Shown here in pieces: positions 10,368 to 18,831 of a stretch of DNA of 64,000 bases (position 1 is the stretch's first letter; each line of letters starts with the position of its first letter). Location: contig NZ_CP054931.1 of NCBI RefSeq assembly GCF_013364355.1, positions 3,348,001 to 3,412,000 on the forward strand. Reading direction: 5' to 3'. The notes below the pieces were generated by a model that worked only from the letters and a program-made list of their open reading frames with translations, was not told the origin of the DNA and did no database searches. Made by a program: the position numbers and the translations under genes. The DNA comes from Stenotrophomonas sp. NA06056. GTDB taxonomy: Bacteria; Pseudomonadota; Gammaproteobacteria; Xanthomonadales; Xanthomonadaceae.

Positions 10368-11126
10368 ATGCGCAGCGGCAACCCGGCTCTTTCCGAGTCG
10401 ACCTTCCTCGATCTGGCCAGTGGCTCGGTGGTAACCAGCCCCGGCCAGGTCATGACCCTCAATGGCACCGTCAACAAAACCGGCTTCCTGCTGCTGCTGA
10501 CCGTACTGACCGCAGCGTTCGCCTGGAACCAGACCGTGGACGACTACGGCCAGGTGATGGCCGGCGCCAAGCTGTACGCCATGGGCGGCGCGATCGGCGG
10601 CCTGGTGCTGGCCCTGATCACCGTCTTCAAGAAGGAATGGTCGCCGGTCACCGCGCCGCTCTATGCACTGGTGGAGGGCCTGTTCCTGGGCGCCATCTCG
10701 GCCGTGTTCAACATGAAGTTCCCGGGCATCGTGTTCCAGGCGGTGCTGCTGACCTTCGGCACCTTGTTCGCGCTGCTGTTCGCCTACCGCAGCGGCTTGA
10801 TCAAGGCCACCGAGAACTTCAAGCTCGGCGTGGTCGCCGCCACTGGCGGCATCGCCCTGCTGTACCTGGCGTCGTTCGTGCTGGGCTTCTTCAACATCAA
10901 CGTGCCGGTGATCCATGACGCCAGCTGGCTCGGCATCGCCTTCAGCCTGTTCGTGGTGGTCGTGGCCGCTCTGAACCTGGTGCTGGATTTCGACTTCATC
11001 GAAACCGGCGTGGCCCAGCGCGCGCCGAAGTACATGGAATGGTATGGCGCATTCGGCCTGATGGTGACCCTGGTCTGGCTGTATGTGGAATTCCTGCGCC
11101 TGCTGTCGAAGATCCAGCAACGCTGA
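10368..11126 (+). CDS. Bax inhibitor-1 / YccA family integral membrane protein
   Basis: 252-residue protein with seven hydrophobic segments spread over residues 37-245, the layout of the bacterial BaxI_1 branch of the Bax inhibitor-1/YccA superfamily. Family members are inner-membrane proteins; some are proposed to leak cations or to modulate FtsH, but the role here is not known. The cytosolic N-terminus (MRSGNPALSESTF) carries no signal peptide. ATG 10368 has ACGGAG 8 nt upstream, and a longer in-frame start at 10230 adds only low-complexity sequence. It stands alone, with a strong terminator after it. Confidence 0.88.
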   Translation: MRSGNPALSESTFLDLASGSVVTSPGQVMTLNGTVNKTGFLLLLTVLTAAFAWNQTVDDYGQVMAGAKLYAMGGAIGGLVLALITVFKKEWSPVTAPLYALVEGLFLGAISAVFNMKFPGIVFQAVLLTFGTLFALLFAYRSGLIKATENFKLGVVAATGGIALLYLASFVLGFFNINVPVIHDASWLGIAFSLFVVVVAALNLVLDFDFIETGVAQRAPKYMEWYGAFGLMVTLVWLYVEFLRLLSKIQQR

Positions 11127-11148
11127 TCCAGACCATGCCGTAAACGAC

Positions 11149-11183
11149 AAGGCCGCGGTCCGTCTGGATCGCGGCCTTTTTTG
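11149..11183 (+). terminator. Rho-independent terminator
   Basis: GGCCGCG pairs with CGCGGCC around a 12-nt partly pairing loop and is followed by TTTTTT. It ends the Bax-inhibitor-like gene. Confidence 0.9.
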
Positions 11184-11222
11184 TAGCGTCGAGCACGCTC
11201 GCCCCCCCCGCAAACACGCCCC

Positions 11223-11855
11223 ATGACAGACACCCTCCCTCCCCGCGTCCACAGCTACCGCCCGGCCGAGGGCCATCGCCTGCCACACGATCCCTTCAAC
11301 GCCATCATCGGCCCGCGCCCGATCGGCTGGATTTCCAGCCGCGACAGCGAAGGCACTCTGAACCTGGCGCCCTACAGCTTCTTCAACGCCTTCAACTACA
11401 CCCCACCGATCATTGGTTTCTCCAGCCAGGGGCGCAAAGACTCGCTGCGCAACATCGAAGCCACGGGTGAGTTCGTCTGGAACCTCGCCACGTTCGATCT
11501 GGCCCAAGCCATGAACGAAAGCTGCCGCGCAGTCGCGCCTGACGTGGACGAGTTCGCATTGGCAGGGCTGACGCCACTGCCCTCGGAGCAGGTTGCGCCG
11601 CCGCGTGTGGCGCAGAGCCCGGTGAGCATGGAATGCCGCTGCACACAGATCGTGCGCCTGCGCGATGCAGCCGGTAGCGACACCAATGGCTGGCTGGTCC
11701 TGGGAGAAGTGGTCGCGGTGCATATCGATACGCGACTGCTCGTCGACGGTGTCTACGACACTGCCGCGAGCGACACCATCCTGCGCGGCGGCGGACCGGC
11801 CGACTATTTCCGGATCAGCGCCGAGCAACGCTTCCGCATGCCGCGCCCCGCCTGA
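11223..11855 (+). CDS. Flavin reductase-like (FMN-binding) family protein
   Basis: 210-residue protein of the flavin reductase-like domain family (split-barrel FMN binding), with the typical early motif GPRPIGWISSRDSEGTLNLA (about residues 31-50) and SYFFNAFNY-like continuation PYSFFNAFNYTPPIIGFS. Such proteins use NAD(P)H to reduce flavin, or act as a flavoprotein partner of an oxygenase; the substrate cannot be told from sequence. There is no clear Shine-Dalgarno before ATG 11223. It stands alone on the plus strand and is convergent with the TauE-type gene, 4 nt away. Confidence 0.82.
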   Translation: MTDTLPPRVHSYRPAEGHRLPHDPFNAIIGPRPIGWISSRDSEGTLNLAPYSFFNAFNYTPPIIGFSSQGRKDSLRNIEATGEFVWNLATFDLAQAMNESCRAVAPDVDEFALAGLTPLPSEQVAPPRVAQSPVSMECRCTQIVRLRDAAGSDTNGWLVLGEVVAVHIDTRLLVDGVYDTAASDTILRGGGPADYFRISAEQRFRMPRPA

Positions 11856-11859
11856 GCCC

Positions 11860-12621
11860 TCACCCCGCCGCCCCACGGGACAGCAGCAACGGCAACGACG
11901 AGGCCAGCATGGCAACGCCGGAAGCCGTCAACAGGCCGAGGACGATCTGCCGGAAACGCGCCTCACTGATGCCGATGTACAGCTTCGCCCCCAGCAGCGT
12001 TGGCAGCAGCATCGCCGGCGCGACGATGGCGAAGTACGGCAGCATCTGCCGGGTGACCATGCCGGTGCCGACATAGATGGCCATGGTCACCGCCAGCATC
12101 GCCAGGTTGAAGTTCTGGATGACCGCGCGCTGCGCGTCCTTGCCGAAGCCGCGCAGCGTGCTCCACAACGTCGGTACCGGCCCGGCGAAACCACCGATGC
12201 CGCTGAGCACGCCCCCGGCCATGCCGGCCAATGCATCGCCAAAACGACCACCCACGGTGACAGGCGGCAGCGAACGCGCCATCAACATCACAGGGCACCA
12301 CAGCGCGAGGAATCCTCCCAGCAACGCCTTGAACCAGACCATGTCCAGCTGCGGCAGCACCAGCACCCCCAGCGGAATGCCCGCCAGGCCACCGAGCACG
12401 AACGGCAGCAGCAGGCGCAGGTTGAAGCCACGGCGAACGGTGAACACCGCCAGCAACTGGCCGACCAGCGCACCGAACACCGACAACGTTGCCGCGAGCC
12501 GAGGATCCAGCCCCCACGCCCAGAACGACATCGCGACCATGCCGAACGCGAACCCCGACAGCCCCTGCACGAAGCCAGCGACAACGGCGCCCAATGCAAC
12601 CAGCAGATACACCGACTCCAT
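11860..12621 (-). CDS. TauE/SafE family sulfite/organic anion exporter-like permease
   Basis: 253 residues with about eight membrane segments arranged as two halves, each starting with a glycine-rich helix (GAVVAGFVQGLSGFAFGMVA near residue 11 and GDALAGMAGGVLSGIGGFAG near 128), the TauE/SafE signature. Members move small anions such as sulfite, sulfoacetate or organosulfur compounds across the inner membrane; the substrate here is unknown. ATG 12621 has GAGGAG close in front. It follows the LysR gene by 26 bp in the same direction, so co-transcription with the LysR and isochorismatase-like genes is likely. Confidence 0.85.
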   Translation of the reverse strand: MESVYLLVALGAVVAGFVQGLSGFAFGMVAMSFWAWGLDPRLAATLSVFGALVGQLLAVFTVRRGFNLRLLLPFVLGGLAGIPLGVLVLPQLDMVWFKALLGGFLALWCPVMLMARSLPPVTVGGRFGDALAGMAGGVLSGIGGFAGPVPTLWSTLRGFGKDAQRAVIQNFNLAMLAVTMAIYVGTGMVTRQMLPYFAIVAPAMLLPTLLGAKLYIGISEARFRQIVLGLLTASGVAMLASSLPLLLSRGAAG

Positions 12622-12647
12622 CCCCGCTCCTCGCCGCTGTCGTGCAA

Positions 12648-13556
12648 CTACTCTGCCGCACCCGATGGTGCAGCGTAGTGGGCGGCCAGGTGATCGACCA
12701 GCGCGCGCACTTTCGGCGCCAGCGCGCGTGCATGTGGGTACAGCGCGAAATAGCAGCGTGGGCCGCCGTGCCAGTGGGGCAGCACGCGGATCAGGCGACC
12801 ACTGCGCAGATCCTCCTGCACGGTAAGTGCGGTGAACAGGGTGATGCCCAGGCCCGCCAGTGTGGCGGCGTACAACGCCGGTGTCGCATCCACACGCAGA
12901 CGTTGACCGGCCTCGACTGCAGCGATGACGCCTTTCGGCCCGTGCAGTTGCCACGGCACGGTCGCTGCGGTCGGGCTGAATGCCAGCAAGGCGTGCCGCT
13001 GCAGATCAGCCACCTGCCTCGGCAATCCCTGGCGCGCGAGATAGGCGGGTGCGGCGACGAGAATGCGCGGACAACGCGCAAGCTCCCGAGCGACCAGCTG
13101 ACTGTCCGGCAGCGCAGGCGCGATGCGCAGGGCGAGATCGAACCCGCCCCCGACCACGTCGACGAGTTGATCGTCGGCGGACAGATCCAGCGCCACCTGG
13201 GGGTAGCGCTGCAGGAACGAAGGCAACCAGTGCGGCAGCTCCTGGCTGGCGACCACCTGCGGCACGCTGATCCGCAATCGACCGCTGGGCTGCGCCTGAC
13301 CGGCGCGTGCGCGGTCGTCGGCGGCATCCAGGCGATCAAGCAACGCTACCGCCTCCCGATGGTAGTCGCGTCCGGCTTCGGTCAGCGACAGGCGCCGGCT
13401 GTTGCGATCCAGCAAGCGCACCTGCAGGTGCTCCTCCAGTTGCCGCAGTTGCCGCGATATCGCCGAATGGGTGGTGCCCAGGCGCTCAGCGGCTGCGGTG
13501 AAGCTGCCAGCATCGACGATCGCACGCAATGCACGCAGGGCAACGAAATGATCCAT
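12648..13556 (-). CDS. LysR family transcriptional regulator
   Basis: 302 residues. The N-terminal winged helix-turn-helix (MDHFVALRALRAIVDAGSFT, then AAAERLGTTHSAISRQLRQL near 21-40) is typical of LysR regulators, followed by a substrate-binding fold of about 210 residues (GRLRISVPQVVASQELPHWL). ATG 13556 has GGAG about 10 nt upstream; an in-frame extension to 13613 would enter the preceding gene. It lies between an isochorismatase-like gene (53 bp upstream) and a TauE-type permease (26 bp downstream), all on the minus strand, so it may be a local regulator of that set. Confidence 0.92.
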   Translation of the reverse strand: MDHFVALRALRAIVDAGSFTAAAERLGTTHSAISRQLRQLEEHLQVRLLDRNSRRLSLTEAGRDYHREAVALLDRLDAADDRARAGQAQPSGRLRISVPQVVASQELPHWLPSFLQRYPQVALDLSADDQLVDVVGGGFDLALRIAPALPDSQLVARELARCPRILVAAPAYLARQGLPRQVADLQRHALLAFSPTAATVPWQLHGPKGVIAAVEAGQRLRVDATPALYAATLAGLGITLFTALTVQEDLRSGRLIRVLPHWHGGPRCYFALYPHARALAPKVRALVDHLAAHYAAPSGAAE

Positions 13557-13609
13557 CGGCGGGCAACTCCGGTTGGCGGGACCCGCTGGGTGCGGACCCC
13601 GCCAGCTTA

Positions 13610-14353
13610 TCAAGCACCATCGGCAGCCTTGTGCACCGGCAATGCAAGCAGCGCATCGGTGGTCATGACATCGCCAAAGACATCGTCGATCTGTGCCAGC
13701 GATGCCTCATGCAGCGCCCGATGACCGATCGTCTGGCCATTGGCCAGGTCCAGATCACGGCTGGCAACGGCATCGGAGGCCACGATCACCCGGTAGCCGC
13801 GCGGCGCCGCAGCGGCATCGCGTGCAGCACCGGCAACGCAGGCATGGGTCTGCAGGCCGGTGACGATCAGGGTATCGATACCGGCATCCTGCAGCGCCTT
13901 GTCCAATACCGCTGCCGAAGCGCCCGCGAACACGCTGACGTTGTCCTTCTGCACCACGGCTTCGCCCTTGCGCGGCTGCATGTCACGGTGGAAGGCGGCA
14001 TTGACGCTGCCCTGCGCGAACAGCGGCGCGCCGGCCGGCAGCACATGCTGCACATGGATCACGCGGATGCCGTGGGCATCGGCGAAGTCGACCACGCGGC
14101 GCGCCTGGCGCAGCGCGGCCACGCCGTCGGGAATGACCATGCGGCCACCGGCAAACCCCGGTGCGGCGCTGGCATCGAAGTACTCATTCTGGAAATCGAT
14201 CACCAGCACGGCGGTCTTTGCCGCATCCAAGGAGGCGATCGTCGGAGCGCCAGCCATGTGGCGGATGGTGGGATGGGCCGGTTCGGCAGCGACGACGGGG
14301 GCAACGGCGGCCATGCCGATCAGGCTGGCCAGCCCAAAGGCGGTGAAGTTCAT
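13610..14353 (-). CDS. Exported isochorismatase-like cysteine hydrolase
   Basis: 247-residue member of the isochorismatase-like hydrolase family. The catalytic triad is visible: Asp in VLVIDFQNEYF (near residue 52), Lys in VVQKDNVSVF, and Cys in VTGLQTHACVAGAARDA, the usual cis-peptide/cysteine loop. Unlike most relatives it begins with a signal peptide (MNFTAFGLASLIGMAAVA, cleavage probably after VVAA near residue 23), so it should act in the periplasm. The reaction may be hydrolysis of an amide or ester; substrate unknown. ATG 14353 follows GGAG by 8 nt. First gene of a possible three-gene unit with LysR and TauE-type genes. Confidence 0.85.
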   Translation of the reverse strand: MNFTAFGLASLIGMAAVAPVVAAEPAHPTIRHMAGAPTIASLDAAKTAVLVIDFQNEYFDASAAPGFAGGRMVIPDGVAALRQARRVVDFADAHGIRVIHVQHVLPAGAPLFAQGSVNAAFHRDMQPRKGEAVVQKDNVSVFAGASAAVLDKALQDAGIDTLIVTGLQTHACVAGAARDAAAAPRGYRVIVASDAVASRDLDLANGQTIGHRALHEASLAQIDDVFGDVMTTDALLALPVHKAADGA

Positions 14354-14475
14354 GCAAGAGCTCCTGTGCGATGGAAAGTGGACACAGGATGCGGAGCACA
14401 GGACGCACGAACCAGCCATGTGCGGGAACATGATCTGTGCGGAACATGCACAGACAGTTGGTTGTAGAGTCGAGG

Positions 14476-14886
14476 CTACGAGGTCAGCTTTGCGCCATTG
14501 AGACGCACGATCATCGCGTGGTCTCGCCCCAGCACGACTTCGGCGGCGTTGTGGCCTGCGCGCACGGCACGCTTCAGGCCCACCGGGTACTTCACCGGTA
14601 CCCCAGCCAGCGTATGGACGTGCTGGGCAGGAGGATGCCGGCTCCTGATGACGAACTCCGCGCAGAAGCCTTCCAACACATACACAGGCGCGCCTGCCGG
14701 GAACTCGATCAAGCGCAGCGACCGCGCCTCGGACTGCCGCAGGGTCCGGACCGGCGCCCCATGTTTCCGCAGCCGGCGCAACGCGCGCTGCGCACGGGAC
14801 CAGGGCCAGTAGAAGACGAAGTAGGTGACCACACCCAGAACGTAAACGGCGGCCGCCGACAGGATCCACACAGCCGTTTCAGGCAT
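14476..14886 (-). CDS. Hypothetical single-pass membrane protein
   Basis: 136 residues; I recognise no family. One membrane helix at residues 6-25 (VWILSAAAVYVLGVVTYFVF) is followed by a basic stretch (SRAQRALRRLRKHG), then a soluble C-terminal part with the look of a small beta domain (VYVLEGFCAEFVIRS, VLGRDHAMIVRLNG). The N-out/C-in arrangement would follow from the positive charges after the helix, placing the domain in the cytosol. ATG 14886 gives the compact membrane protein; upstream in-frame codons run into the terminator of the isocitrate dehydrogenase gene. Confidence 0.6.
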   Translation of the reverse strand: MPETAVWILSAAAVYVLGVVTYFVFYWPWSRAQRALRRLRKHGAPVRTLRQSEARSLRLIEFPAGAPVYVLEGFCAEFVIRSRHPPAQHVHTLAGVPVKYPVGLKRAVRAGHNAAEVVLGRDHAMIVRLNGAKLTS

Positions 14887-14919
14887 CAACAAAACCCCGT
14901 CGGTGAAAAATGCGCGACT

Positions 14920-14957
14920 CGAAACGCAGACGGGCCGTACAAGGACGGCCCGTCTGC
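14920..14957 (-). terminator. Rho-independent terminator of the isocitrate dehydrogenase gene
   Basis: Perfect 12-bp arms (CAGACGGGCCGT and ACGGCCCGTCTG) with a 6-nt loop, followed on the minus strand by GCGTTTCGAG. The T tract is weak. Confidence 0.75.
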
Positions 14958-15012
14958 ACCTACTACCGTCCTGCATGGACATCGCCTGCGGCGACATCCA
15001 GCAGCCGGCGCC

Positions 15013-16017
15013 TTACAGGCGGCTGGCGATCGCGCGGGCGAAACCCATCGTGTTGCCAGTGCCGCCGAGGTCGCCGGTCAGCGAATCCTTGGCTTCCAGC
15101 GTGGCGACGATGGCCTTGCGCAGACGCTCGGCATTTTCCGGCTGGCCGACATGGTCCAGCATCTGCGCGGCAGCCAGCAGCAGCGCGCACGGATTGGCCT
15201 TGCCCTGGCCGGCGATGTCCGGCGCGGTGCCGTGCACGGCTTCGAAGATCGCCGCGTCCTTGCCGATGTTGGCACCCGGGGCCAGGCCCAGGCCACCGAC
15301 CAGACCGGCGCACAGGTCGGAAATGATGTCGCCGAACAGGTTGGTGGTGACGATGACGTCGAACTGTTCCGGACGCATCACCAGCTGCATGCAGCAGTTG
15401 TCGACGATCATTTCCTGGAACTCGATGTCCGGGTACTGCGCGGCCACTTCACGGGCGACATTCAGGAACAGGCCCGAGGTCGACTTGATGATGTTGGCCT
15501 TGTGCACGGCGGTGACCTTCTTGCGGCCGGTGCTCTTGGCCAGCTCGAAGGCGTAGCGCACGATGCGCTCGGAGCCCTTGCGGGTGATGCGGGTGCCGGA
15601 GAAGGCGGTCTCGCCGTCGGCCGACACTTCCTGGCCTTCGGCCAGGTACGCACCTTCGGTGTTCTCACGAACGGTGATCAGGTCGACGTTGTCGAAACGC
15701 GACTTGGTGTTCGGGAAGGTGTGGGCCGGACGCACGTTGGCGTACAGGTCGAAATGGCGGCGCAGGCTGACGTTGATCGAGGTGAAGCCACCACCGACCG
15801 GCGTGGTCAGCGGGCTCTTCAGCGCGACCTTGTTGCGCGCGATCGATTCCAGGGTCACCGCCGGCATCAGGTCGCCGTGCTTTTCCAGGGCCACCAGGCC
15901 GGCGTCGGCGTCTTCGTACTCCAGGCCAGTCTTGAGCTGGTCGAGCACGAACAGGGTGGCGTCCATGATTTCCGGGCCAATGCCGTCGCCGCGGATGACC
16001 GTAATTTTCTGCGTCAT
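15013..16017 (-). CDS. icd: NAD-dependent isocitrate dehydrogenase
   Basis: 334-residue member of the isocitrate/isopropylmalate dehydrogenase superfamily; converts isocitrate to 2-oxoglutarate in the TCA cycle. The substrate loop SINVSLRRHFDLYANVRP carries the Ser and Asn of the isocitrate-binding SxNxxLR motif rather than the isopropylmalate pattern. HGTAPDIAGQGKANP keeps Asp-Ile where NADP enzymes such as E. coli Icd have Lys-Tyr, so NAD is expected. The metal site aspartates are in TNLFGDIISDL. Xanthomonads are known to have this short NAD-type enzyme. Start ATG 16017; monocistronic, with its own terminator. Confidence 0.9.
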   Translation of the reverse strand: MTQKITVIRGDGIGPEIMDATLFVLDQLKTGLEYEDADAGLVALEKHGDLMPAVTLESIARNKVALKSPLTTPVGGGFTSINVSLRRHFDLYANVRPAHTFPNTKSRFDNVDLITVRENTEGAYLAEGQEVSADGETAFSGTRITRKGSERIVRYAFELAKSTGRKKVTAVHKANIIKSTSGLFLNVAREVAAQYPDIEFQEMIVDNCCMQLVMRPEQFDVIVTTNLFGDIISDLCAGLVGGLGLAPGANIGKDAAIFEAVHGTAPDIAGQGKANPCALLLAAAQMLDHVGQPENAERLRKAIVATLEAKDSLTGDLGGTGNTMGFARAIASRL

Positions 16018-16093
16018 TGATCGATGTTCCGAACAGGGGGAAAAACGCCGTCCGGACGTGCCCGGAAACGCCGGCGCAAAGGAAGTTTCACCC

Positions 16094-16164
16094 GCAATTA
16101 TGCCTTAGCCGGGCCCGGCTACCCAAGTAGACCATGGTCCTGACCCCGGCAAAGGCATAATTGC
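16094..16164. repeat. 13-bp inverted repeat upstream of the isocitrate dehydrogenase gene
   Basis: GCAATTATGCCTT (16094-16106) and AAGGCATAATTGC (16152-16164) are perfect inverted copies 45 bp apart, about 80-150 bp before the icd start codon. This may be an operator or a looping site; no regulator can be assigned. Confidence 0.5.
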
Positions 16165-16247
16165 CCGCGCATTCCTCCTCTACCCCCGCCTGTCGGCGCG
16201 CCCCTTCAACAAGAAGGGGCTCCTGGACTGTTGGATTGCGGGGAAGG

Positions 16248-16259
16248 CCCCCCCCCCCC
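16248..16259. repeat. Homopolymeric tract of 12 C
   Basis: An uninterrupted run of twelve C in the gap between the AhpD-like gene and the isocitrate dehydrogenase gene. The rest of the 297-bp gap has a small CCCCTT/AAGGGG hairpin at 16201-16219 and no gene that I can see. Confidence 0.8.
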
Positions 16260-16314
16260 GCGGCCGGTAGTGCCGGGAAGGGCGCAAGGTCCCGGTTCCC
16301 GGTGTTCGTCAGGG

Positions 16315-16707
16315 TCAGTGCTCGTGCGCGGCCGGGGCGGCGGCGCCGCCTTCCAGCTGGTCGAGGAAGTCCACGGCGCGGCGCAGGTGCGGGATCACGA
16401 TGGAGCCGCCGACCACCAGGCCGACCGAGAAGGTCTCGAAGAACTCCTCACGGGTAACCCCGGCGTCCTTGCACTGGGCCACGTGGTAGCTGATGCAGTC
16501 GTCGCAGCGCAGCACCATCGAGGCCACCAGCCCCAGCAGTTCCTTGGTCTTCACATCCAGCGCGCCGGCCTGGTAGGTCTGCGTGTCCAGCGCGAAGAAG
16601 CGGCGCACCACCTGGTTCGGCTCGCCCAGGATGCGTTCGTTCATGCGCTTGCGGAAGTCGGTGAACTCGGCAATCCGGTCCTTGCTGCCGTCGTCGGCCG
16701 CGCTCAT
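16315..16707 (-). CDS. Carboxymuconolactone decarboxylase / AhpD-like family protein
   Basis: 130 residues. The CMD-family helical core carries KELLGLVASMVLRCDDC followed by ISYH, which is the AhpD-type Glu...CxxC...His active site of thiol peroxidases and disulfide reductases rather than a lactone decarboxylase site. It probably helps reduce peroxides or disulfides in the cytosol. Its start overlaps the stop of the glutaredoxin gene in an ATGA arrangement, so the two are translationally coupled and may be functional partners. The C-terminus is an Ala/His-rich tail. Confidence 0.82.
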   Translation of the reverse strand: MSAADDGSKDRIAEFTDFRKRMNERILGEPNQVVRRFFALDTQTYQAGALDVKTKELLGLVASMVLRCDDCISYHVAQCKDAGVTREEFFETFSVGLVVGGSIVIPHLRRAVDFLDQLEGGAAAPAAHEH

Positions 16708-16994
16708 GCCTGGCCCTGCCCGGCCAGCAGCGGCTCGAGCTTGCCTTCACGGTGCAGGGCCATCATGTCGTCGTAGCCGCCAACGTGGACGTCGCCCACG
16801 AAAATCTGCGGAACGCTGGTACGGCGGGTCTTGGCCATCATCTTCTCGCGCTCGACCGGGTCCAGGTCGATGCGGACCTCGGTCCATTGCTGGCCCTTGC
16901 TCTTGAGAAAATTCTTGGCGGCCACGCAGTACGGGCAGACGGCGGTGGAATAGATGGTGATGGCGGGGGTAGCGCCGGCGGACTGGGCTGTCAC
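16704..16994 (-). CDS. grxC: Glutaredoxin 3-type (GrxC)
   Basis: 96 residues with the dithiol active site CPYC in YSTAVCPYCVAAKNFL, the cis-Pro motif TSVPQIFVGDVHVGGYDD and a final helix. It reduces protein disulfides and mixed disulfides using glutathione. I chose the GTG at 16994 because GGAG lies 8 nt upstream and the resulting protein starts shortly before the first beta strand; a longer frame to 17069 would add an unrelated N-terminus. Overlaps the AhpD-like gene by 4 nt and is divergent from the M48 protease gene. Confidence 0.93.
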   Translation of the reverse strand: MTAQSAGATPAITIYSTAVCPYCVAAKNFLKSKGQQWTEVRIDLDPVEREKMMAKTRRTSVPQIFVGDVHVGGYDDMMALHREGKLEPLLAGQGQA

Positions 16995-17140
16995 GGGAAA
17001 CTCCACGATGGATCGACGGTCCATATATGGTACCGGTGCGCTGGAATTTCCACGCCACGCCCGCAACACTGTGGATTGATTAACGAATGGTTGCCCCCTG
17101 CCCTGCCACGCTGGACAGACCCTGCCCGAGGACCGACCGC

Positions 17141-18787
17141 TTGCGACCCCTGCTGCTCACCGCTGCCCTGACCCTGGCCCTGGCCGCCCCACTGGCGCAG
17201 GCGCAGGAGAAGCTGCCGGACATCGGCTCCTCGGCGGGCGAACTGCTGACCCCGGCCCGCCAGGCCGAGTACGGCGCGATGATGCTGCGCGAGCTGCGCA
17301 ACTACGGCTACCTGCTGGACGATCCACTGGTCAACGACTGGCTGCAGACCATGGGCACCCGCCTTGGCTCCAACAGCGACCAGCCGCGCCAGCCCTACAC
17401 GTTCTTCGTGATGAAGGACCGCCAGATCAACGCCTTCGCCACCCTCGGCGGCTATATCGGCGTCAATGCCGGCCTGGTGCTGACGGCCGAACGCGAGGAC
17501 GAGGTGGCCGCGGTGCTGTCGCACGAAATCGCCCACGTCACCCAGCAGCACGTGCTGCGCGGGGTGGAGCGCGCCCAGCGCGACCAGATCCCGATCCTGC
17601 TGGGCATGCTGGCAGCGGTGGTCGCCGCCCAGGCCAGCAACAGCTCCTCCTCGGGCAATGCGACCATGGCGGCGATCAGCTCGGGTATGGGCCTGATGCA
17701 GCAACGGCAGATCGACTACACCCGCTCCAACGAATCCGAGGCCGACCGGCTGGGCATCCGCACGCTGTCGCGCAGCGGCTATGACGTGGACGCGATGGCC
17801 GGCTTCTTCGAGCGCATGTCCTCGGCGATGCGCGGCAACGATGGCGGCTACAGCGTTCCCGACTTCCTGCGCACCCACCCGGTCAACACCACCCGCATCA
17901 GCGAGGCCAAGGCCCGCGCCGAACAGATGAAGAAGGACACGGTGCTGCTGACAACCCGCACGCCCGGCGGCGAGCGCAGGGAACGGGTGGATCCTGCCGA
18001 CCCGACCCTGGGCGATCCGCTGCTGCGCGGCATCAACCCGCTGCTGCCCAGCAGCGTGCTGCGGGTTCCGGTCGGCCAGCTCAGCCGTGGCGCCAGTGGC
18101 GATTTCAACTGGGCCCGCGAACGCCTGCGCGTACTCAGCGCCGACAGCCCGGCCGAACTGCAACGCGAGTACGCCGATCTTGCGCGGCGGCAGAAGGATG
18201 GCCTGGACGACGCTCAGCGTTACGGCCAGGCACTGGCCACGATGCGCGGCGGCCGCAGCGGCGCCAGCGAGGCCCGGCAGACGTTGACCGACCTGCTGAA
18301 GACCCACCCGGACAGCCTGTGGGTCGCCCTGGCCCTGGCCGAGGCGGAATCGCGCACCGGCCAATCCACCCAAGCCAATGCACGCTTCGAGCAGCTGCTG
18401 CACGAACACCCCAACAGCCGGCCGGTGGCCCTGACCTATGCCGAGATCCTGAACGAGCAGGGCGGCCAGGCCGCGGGGCAGCGCGCGCAGGCCATGCTGC
18501 GCCCACTGCTGTCGCAAAGCAGTAACGATCCGGTCTTCCAGCAGCGCTACGCCCGCGCCAGTGAACTGGCCGGTGACAGTGTCCGCGCCAGTGAAGCCTA
18601 TGCCGAGGCAGCGTTCCTGAGCGGGCGCCCGGAACAGGCCCTGATGCAGCTGCAGGCACTCAAGCGCAACCCTGCCCTGGACTACATCGGCCGGGCCCGG
18701 GTGGATGCGCGGATCGAATCGATCACGCCCACCGTCCTGGAACTGCGCCGGCAAGGCATACAGGACCCGGACCTGGACCGCCGCTGA
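17141..18787 (+). CDS. Periplasmic M48 metalloprotease with TPR region, BepA-like
   Basis: Zinc metallopeptidase of family M48, like E. coli BepA (YfgC), which promotes or degrades LptD and BamA during outer-membrane assembly. The zinc site HEIAHVTQQH is near residue 130, the third ligand Glu lies in SNESEADRLG, and the C-terminal half consists of TPR-like helices (HPDSLWVALALAEAESRTGQ). An in-frame ATG at 17087 exists, but TTG 17141 has GAGGA 8 nt upstream and starts right at a clean signal peptide (RPLLLTAALTLALAAPLAQA). Length 548 from TTG, somewhat longer than E. coli BepA (487). Confidence 0.88.
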   Translation: MRPLLLTAALTLALAAPLAQAQEKLPDIGSSAGELLTPARQAEYGAMMLRELRNYGYLLDDPLVNDWLQTMGTRLGSNSDQPRQPYTFFVMKDRQINAFATLGGYIGVNAGLVLTAEREDEVAAVLSHEIAHVTQQHVLRGVERAQRDQIPILLGMLAAVVAAQASNSSSSGNATMAAISSGMGLMQQRQIDYTRSNESEADRLGIRTLSRSGYDVDAMAGFFERMSSAMRGNDGGYSVPDFLRTHPVNTTRISEAKARAEQMKKDTVLLTTRTPGGERRERVDPADPTLGDPLLRGINPLLPSSVLRVPVGQLSRGASGDFNWARERLRVLSADSPAELQREYADLARRQKDGLDDAQRYGQALATMRGGRSGASEARQTLTDLLKTHPDSLWVALALAEAESRTGQSTQANARFEQLLHEHPNSRPVALTYAEILNEQGGQAAGQRAQAMLRPLLSQSSNDPVFQQRYARASELAGDSVRASEAYAEAAFLSGRPEQALMQLQALKRNPALDYIGRARVDARIESITPTVLELRRQGIQDPDLDRR

Positions 18788-18831
18788 GTGCGGCATGACC
18801 GGCTGATGGCAGCAATGCCAGATGCCGGTCA

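Noticed and set aside
16991..18796. 601-residue minus-strand frame opposite the BepA-like gene
   Set aside because: Antisense shadow; the plus strand has an HEIAH protease with signal peptide and TPR region.
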